This document shows positions 61,501 to 64,000 of a DNA stretch of 64,000 nucleotides, one piece after another (positions within the stretch are counted from its first letter, which is position 1; each line of letters starts with the position of its first letter). The DNA is from Siphonodentalium dalli (Eukaryota > Mollusca > Scaphopoda > Gadilida > Siphonodentaliidae). The position numbers and the translations under genes were made by a program. The stretch spans positions 60,533,301 to 60,597,300 of the forward strand of contig CP136061.1 of NCBI GenBank assembly GCA_032622095.1, read 5' to 3'. The notes beneath the pieces are model-generated. The model did not search any database and was not told the origin of the DNA. It saw only the letters and a list, made by a program, of their open reading frames with translations.

Positions 61501-63708
61501 GGAGGGACCATGAAACACCTGGTCGACAATGGTTCGGCCCGGTGTGCGAAAATTTTGAAATCTGAACAAGAAAATTGCAAAATCCTAGCATCTAGACAAG
61601 CCTCAAACCTTCCTAGAGTTGAACATTTCAAACCTGACACCCCCACTGAGGGTGGAAATTTTCCAACTGATGACAATTCCAATGACCATGTTGACCAAAT
61701 GTACGACAATATTGTTTTCTTAAATTAACTAGCAGTTTTTTACTGGCCACGGGGGAGGGACTAGGACACAAGGTTTCAAGTGTTGGAAATTTCCAACCTG
61801 ACACGCCCCTAAGGTTGGATAATTTCCAATTGATGGCCATGTCAGTCAAAACTTTTGACCAAAAGTAGGAAAATATGCAAATATTGCCCCAAAAACAATA
61901 AATTCCCCTAATAAATTGTTTGAAAATCGAACTACAAGAACATTTTAAACCTATTGTTGGTGTGAAATTTCCAACTGATGTTGTGGTAGGTATGAATTTT
62001 CCAACTGTTGAAAATTTTGACCAAAGTTGGGGGGTGGGGGGTGAGACACCCCCAAAAAACCCCTGTCGCCACGTCTCTGCAAGCCATAAAGTTAATGTAT
62101 AGTGCGACGTCGGAATACAGCGGCCATTCGAGCTTCCTTTTTTGGGGTTGCTTCGGTTGCCGTGTGGTATTGTCGTCGGACTTTGAGTCGCAAGGCGCGC
62201 TCGCCGTCGGGCCGGGGTTCGTATCCCACCCAATCTAAAAAAAATTGCATTGTCTCAAAAATCAAATTTGCTTCTAAAAATAGGCGCCTGGTGTGTTGTA
62301 TGGTCCCAAGCATGTTCTAAGAGAAATGCTCGCCATGTTTCGGAGGCATAAAATATATAACATTGCTGCTGTGCCATACCTCCTATATACATATATATAG
62401 AGACCTTAAAATGTGAATATAGTGTCCTAAGTGCGACGTCGGAATACAGCGGCCAGTCGAGCTTCCTTTTTTGGGGTTGCTTCGGTGGCCGTGTGGTATT
62501 GACGTCGGACTTTGAGTCGCAAGGCGCGCTCGCCGTCGGGCCGGGGTTCGTATCCCACCCAATCTAACAAAATTTGCATTGTCTCAAAAATCAAATTTGC
62601 TTCTAAAAATAGGCGCCTGGTGTGTTGTATAGTCCCAAGCATGTTCTAAGAGCAATGCTCGCCATGTTTCGGAGGCATAAAATATATAACATTGCTGCTG
62701 TGCCATACCTCCTATATACATATATATAGAGACCTTAAAATGTGAATATAGTGTCCTAAGTGCGACGCCAGAATACAGCGGCCATTCGAGCTTCCTTTTT
62801 TGGGGTTGCTTCGGTGGCCGTGTGGTATTGACGTCGGACTTTGAGTCGCAAGGCGCGCTCGCCGTCGGGCCGGGGTTCGTATCCCACCCAATCTCAAAAA
62901 TATTTGCATTGTCTCAAAAATCAAATTTGCTTCTAAAAATAGGCGCCTGGTGTGTTGTATAGTCCCAAGCATGTTCTAAGAGCAATGCTCGCCATGTTTC
63001 GGAGGCATAAAATATATAACATTGCTGCTGTGCCATACCTCCTATATACATATATATAGAGACCTTAAAATGTGAATATAGTGTCCTAAGTGCGACGTCG
63101 GAATACAGCGGCCATTCGAGCTTCCCTTTTTTGGGGTTGCTTCGGTGGCCGTGTGGTATTGACGTCGGACTTTGAGTCGCAAGGCGCGCTCGCCGTCGGG
63201 CCGGGGTTCGTATCCCACCCAATCTAAAAAAAATTGCATTGTCTCAAAAATCAAATTTGCTTCTAATAATAGGCGCCTGGTGTGTTGTATAGTCCCAAGC
63301 ATGTTCTAAGAGCAATGCTCGCCATGTTTCGGAGGCATAAAATATATAACATTGCTGCTGTGCCATACCTCCTATATACATAAAGTTAATGTTTTAAGAC
63401 ATCCTCAGATACGTACACTGGTATATTTGTATTGTGTGGATGATAGGTTTAGTTGAATTTAAGGACATTTTAAGGGCATGCAAAGGTTGTTTTAAAAAGT
63501 ATTTTCAAGGACTGACATCTATTTCAGCAATCTCAAAGAGTGGGCCCAAATTTAAGAACTTTTCAATGGGCGTACGAAAGCTGTATACAGACCTTTATAT
63601 TACCTATCCGAGTCTCACAATTGTTGGTTTTCATGATTTGTTTGACGTTGTCATCACTGATGTCATAAAGTTTCAGGTTGTGCCCGGCCCTTGATACTGT
63701 CAGCACAC
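46456..63708 (-). CDS. C-terminal part of a WD40-repeat protein (probable NACHT/WD paralogue)
   Basis: Exons, read right to left: 63604-63708, probably 58660-58688, 57035-57281, 56280-56468, 54021-54187, 52652-52793, 46456-46535 (stop TAG at 46456-46458). All listed junctions are GT–AG; with the 29-nt microexon every phase agrees, giving about 318 residues. The protein consists of degenerate WD40 blades (GHNLKLYDISD, GPIYIFELEG, DGVFRIYDNKTGKVLNRIEK, KSMCLWDKTP, RVVTWRLCGAD) followed by an acidic tail. The N-terminus is off the right edge. Same strand as gene 1 and 11 kb upstream of it, so a tandem NACHT/WD paralogue is likely, but a plain WD40 protein is not excluded. Confidence 0.82.
47390..48240 (+). 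repeat. Diverged tandem repeats with AAGATGGC motifs
   Basis: About five loose units of roughly 160-200 bp, each with CCAAAGGATTTAGTCATGCA, then AATCCAAGATGGCTGCCGGC, TTTTGGCC.AATGACCCCA and TCCCATCTACATGTCAATGT. Related to the dispersed family at 1757, 4590 and 55340. Plus-strand ORFs here are incidental. In the last intron of gene 2. Confidence 0.8.
48690..49020 (-). repeat. 21-bp minisatellite, left part (reverse orientation)
   Basis: Degenerate copies of CATGATGATACTTTATCAT, i.e. the reverse complement of the unit in 49280-50400. The orientation switch lies in the 260-bp spacer 49021-49280. Confidence 0.85.
49280..50400 (+). repeat. 21-bp minisatellite, right part (forward orientation)
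   Basis: About 50 degenerate copies of GTACCATCATGTAATGATAAA, about 20-22 bp each, with a higher-order pattern (blocks at 49930-50150 and 50160-50330 are near repeats). No coding potential; ORFs are by-products of the repeat. Gene 2 last intron. Confidence 0.92.
50652..50720. repeat. Palindrome with GC-rich arms
   Basis: AAGGACGATCAGC ... GCGCATATGTTGC | GCAACATATGCGC ... TGGTCGTCCTT, an inverted repeat with arms of about 33 bp, the left arm carrying an extra CTGGGCGCAGCCCAG hairpin. GC-rich compared with the flanks, so likely an inserted foldback element. Confidence 0.85.
50785..51530 (+). repeat. Tandem duplication, about 450-bp period
   Basis: Copies from about 50785 and 51239 share GGTTTGGTTGGGTTGACGTT, ATAGTGCATGG.TCC and TTGTGATTT.AAACAAACAAAC in order. 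About 85% alike. Gene 2 last intron. Confidence 0.8.
52407..52585. repeat. TA microsatellite interrupted by a palindrome
   Basis: Runs of TA at 52407-52438, 52507-52545 and 52550-52582 surround a GC-rich palindrome (52440-52505), whose arms contain GGCGATGGCTACCCGTGTCC and the matching GCGGGTACCTATCGCC. It lies 70 bp from the donor of exon E of gene 2. Confidence 0.85.
52652..52793 (-). CDS. Gene 2 exon E, last WD40 blade
   Basis: PAEILFSKDAKYIVTILRDE then RVVTWRLCGADYLPGPQASY, PEDYPGQ. The F..D.KYIV....D..V..WRL pattern is the last blade; the proline-rich end marks the exit from the propeller. Acceptor CTTTTCACAG, donor CAAG|GTACCA. Confidence 0.9.
52900..53065. repeat. Copies of the CATTCTCTTATATATGCGAG hairpin
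   Basis: Three copies in alternating orientation (near 52925, 52985 and 53020), forming hairpins such as GCGAGGCTCCCTATGGGAGACTC. The same motif occurs inside the TTAA element at 19226-19614, so this is probably a relic of that family; terminal repeats were not found. Confidence 0.65.
53560..53581 (+). repeat. C run
   Basis: An unbroken run of about 18 C inside intron 4 in view of gene 2 (between exons E and D). Similar C runs are at 57824-57840 and 61110-61122. Apart from these, no feature was found from 53066 to 54020. Confidence 0.85.
54021..54187 (-). CDS. Gene 2 exon D, WD40 blade
   Basis: KVLNRIEKHKAYPQFDVHEQ, then SPYILSYSMSNEEKSMCLWD and KTPFADVASFTFDFS. The KSMCLWD segment is the W-D end of a repeat. 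Acceptor ATCAAATTCAAG, donor TCG|GTGAGT; ends in phase 0. Confidence 0.9.
54520..54660 (+). repeat. Possible retroposon 3' end
   Basis: A short unit with AGGGGCAGCAGGAAGACGGC and an ATTGTACAAATAAACATCTA tail ending in an ACATCT repeat (54631-54645). An AATAAA followed by a simple repeat suggests the 3' end of a retroposed element. Weak. Confidence 0.35.
55340..55745 (+). repeat. Dispersed repeat family (CTCCCATCTAGAGGT type)
   Basis: Shares AAATCCAAGATGGGCACTGG, AACCAATCTAGAGGTGGTCC, TTTTCAAAACAATTTG and GATAGCTCCCATCTGTAGGT blocks with 1757-2290 and 4590-5000. The two ORFs over it are incidental. Confidence 0.7.
56280..56468 (-). CDS. Gene 2 exon C, WD40 blade
   Basis: QDETPLKIYDEDDPALRAKK, then YIGFTGVDSGEFGEAKFIQD and ILIANHSDGVFRIYDNKTG. 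The SDG.FRIYD...G is a clear WD40 terminal strand pair. Acceptor TTTAACTGAACAG, donor ACAG|GTGAAA. Confidence 0.9.
56729..56820. mobile_element. Truncated copy of the 133-bp TA-type MITE
   Basis: Matches the left two thirds of 5193-5329 (AGTAATGCCCTAAATAATCG ... GGAAATATGGCTTGTTGC) and then stops; the right terminal repeat is missing. Confidence 0.8.
57035..57281 (-). CDS. Gene 2 exon B, WD40 blades
   Basis: Eighty-two codons: TNSAETLCGAITHTGPIYIF, then ELEGYSLIRVIEPSSFDV, a GGHNCLLTDD strand, and a charged loop ending in DYVFFNINIKG. Acceptor CACTTTATTTCAG, donor AAAG|GTAGCC; ends phase 1 and joins exon C to give GQDETPLKIYD. A second AG 18 bp downstream (CTCTGCAG) is a possible alternative acceptor that would join exon A directly. 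Confidence 0.88.
57650..58420 (+). repeat. Dispersed retroposon-like repeat
   Basis: Begins TACTAGCAGGGGTACCCGGC and ends with CAGCCGTTTGGTTGCTTACC, GGACAAACAAACATACAAAC and a TATA microsatellite. This pair of end motifs is widespread in invertebrate genomes as an interspersed repeat, though I cannot assign the class. Internal portions (CTATTTCATAA.GCTC, AATTACC) are repeated loosely. A C run is at 57824-57840. No ORF. Confidence 0.55.
58660..58688 (-). CDS. Gene 2 candidate 29-nt microexon
   Basis: Exon A ends in phase 1 and exon B starts in phase 0, so an intervening exon of length 3n+2 is needed. This candidate has a good acceptor (CTGAATTTCAG) and donor TCATCA|GTATCT, is 29 nt long, and gives DDQLSCIISS, joining to TNSAETLCGAITHTG. 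The joined reading looks like a WD40 repeat. Other donors (A|GTAAAA, AA|GTAACA) would extend it but fit the phase less well. Confidence 0.4.
58790..58985 (+). repeat. Dispersed repeat, copy 2
   Basis: Second copy of 220-405, with a 25-bp insertion after CTACGGTACAT. The minus-strand ORF over it is the same peptide pattern as in copy 1. It is about 100 bp from the candidate microexon of gene 2. Confidence 0.75.
59720..59875. repeat. Foldback element with about 65-bp arms
   Basis: Left arm from AAGAAATAAATACACGGTGT through GGTCAAGTTGTACCACAAAA, right arm its near-perfect complement, and a loop with GGACGACGCGTAGCGGAGTCC that is itself a small hairpin. A trace of the GTGGTACAA/TTGTACCAC motif is at 60633-60668. 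Confidence 0.87.
60790..60905 (+). repeat. 52-bp tandem duplication
   Basis: Two copies of GGTGACCGGCCTCCTG(A/G)TC, GCAGT.CGACTTT.AAACTAATAAACCGG. GC-rich for this region. Confidence 0.88.
61250..62060 (+). repeat. Tandem repeat, about 240-bp period, 3-4 copies
   Basis: Units beginning near 61258, 61497 and 61740 share GGGACCATG, TTCGGCCCG.TGTG, CCTAGCATCTAGAC, CCAACTGATGACCA and AATATTGTTTTCTTAAA. A fourth, partial unit runs to about 62050. Minus-strand ORFs across it show no known domain. Confidence 0.8.
62101..63390 (+). mobile_element. Four head-to-tail copies of a tRNA-headed SINE-like unit
   Basis: Units start at 62101, 62430, 62759 and 63089 (329-330 bp each) and are over 97% alike. 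Each holds a class II tRNA-like head: an A box (GGCCGTGTGGTATTGACG), GGACTTTGAGTC in the anticodon-arm position, a GGCGCGCTCGCC variable-arm hairpin and a B box (GGGGTTCGTATCCCACCC; 62214-62231 in unit 1). This is followed by a tRNA-unrelated body with ATAGGCGCCTGGTGTGTTGT. The last unit lacks the final TATATATAGAG segment. ORFs on both strands are by-products. Lies in the large intron of gene 2 between exon A and the microexon. Confidence 0.82.
63604..63708 (-). CDS. Gene 2 exon A, WD40 blade
   Basis: Encodes GVLTVSRAGHNLKLYDISDD and then KQIMKTNNCETRI. Only one frame is open. Acceptor TTATTTTGTCAG, donor GGATAG|GTAATA; ends with one extra base. The L.VSR.G..LKLYD pattern is a WD40 d-strand and W position (Y here). 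Upstream exons lie beyond 64000. Confidence 0.8.
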
Positions 63709-64000
63709 CTGACAAAATAAATTACAACCCAACTCGTTTTTTGTAAGGTCAAACAAGAGTAACGTTGGGCCGTGGCTAATTATTTTTTGTGAATCAAATT
63801 TATCAAACTCGTTTCATAAAATCTTATATCCCAACATAACTAGTTGGAGATCCTCTATATACCAGTCAACAGTTACATTGCATTCTATTGTACTCAAAGG
63901 ATGTGTTTTGCATGACTTGACGATTTGGTGAGACAATCAAGGACATAAAGAACATTTTAAAATGTGCAATCACTGTGATCTCAGTATATTTCTGAATTTT
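63709..64000. other. Intron upstream of gene 2 exon A, nothing recognised
   Basis: AT-rich sequence with no exon-like stretch in a fitting phase. Gene 2 continues to the right. Confidence 0.5.

Noticed and set aside
61628-63302. Several minus- and plus-strand ORFs of 70-200 codons
   Set aside because: They cross the tandem SINE-like units and the 240-bp repeat and are repeated with each unit; one is a fusion of frames across two repeat types.

Overview
The window looks like nuclear DNA from an animal, probably a marine invertebrate. It is AT-rich, has long GT–AG introns, is packed with transposon-derived and tandem repeats, and carries metazoan-type NACHT/WD-repeat (STAND NTPase) genes. The species cannot be named from the sequence. 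There are no bacterial-style operons, CRISPR arrays or rRNA genes.

Two protein-coding genes lie head-to-tail, both on the minus strand. Gene 1 (35109 down to 902, continuing past the left edge) resembles NACHT and WD repeat domain-containing protein 1 (NWD1). Eighteen coding exons were rebuilt by hand. Every junction is GT–AG and the reading phase is continuous from a candidate start codon at 35109 through 1,109 residues. In order it encodes a short N-terminal leader, a DUF4062-type domain, a linker, the NACHT ATPase (Walker A in exon 9, Walker B in exon 11), a helical/winged-helix region and the first WD40 repeats. Gene 2 (63708 down to 46456) enters from the right edge and contributes only the end of a WD40 protein, with a stop codon, an acidic tail and a possible AATAAA signal. 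It is probably another NACHT/WD paralogue, but its NACHT part is outside the window.

The rest is repeat. By region: 1-35 kb is gene 1, whose introns carry TTAA-flanked MITEs, foldback hairpins, a 57-bp minisatellite split by a large palindromic composite element (intron 11), a 31-bp minisatellite (intron 10) and a decayed LINE fragment (intron 2). 35-46 kb is intergenic, with degenerate tandem repeats, an inverted-repeat cluster and a second copy of the composite element just downstream of gene 2. 46-64 kb is gene 2. Its last intron holds a 21-bp minisatellite that changes strand, and its first intron in view holds four head-to-tail copies of a 329-bp unit with a tRNA-like head (a tandem SINE).

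NACHT/WD proteins are generally signal-responsive oligomerising ATPases: the WD propeller senses, NACHT switches with nucleotide, and the N-terminal domain signals. Neighbouring copies suggest local gene duplication. The most unusual material is the composite foldback element with its 160-bp near-perfect palindromes, the tandem SINE, and MITEs sitting within tens of bases of splice sites.
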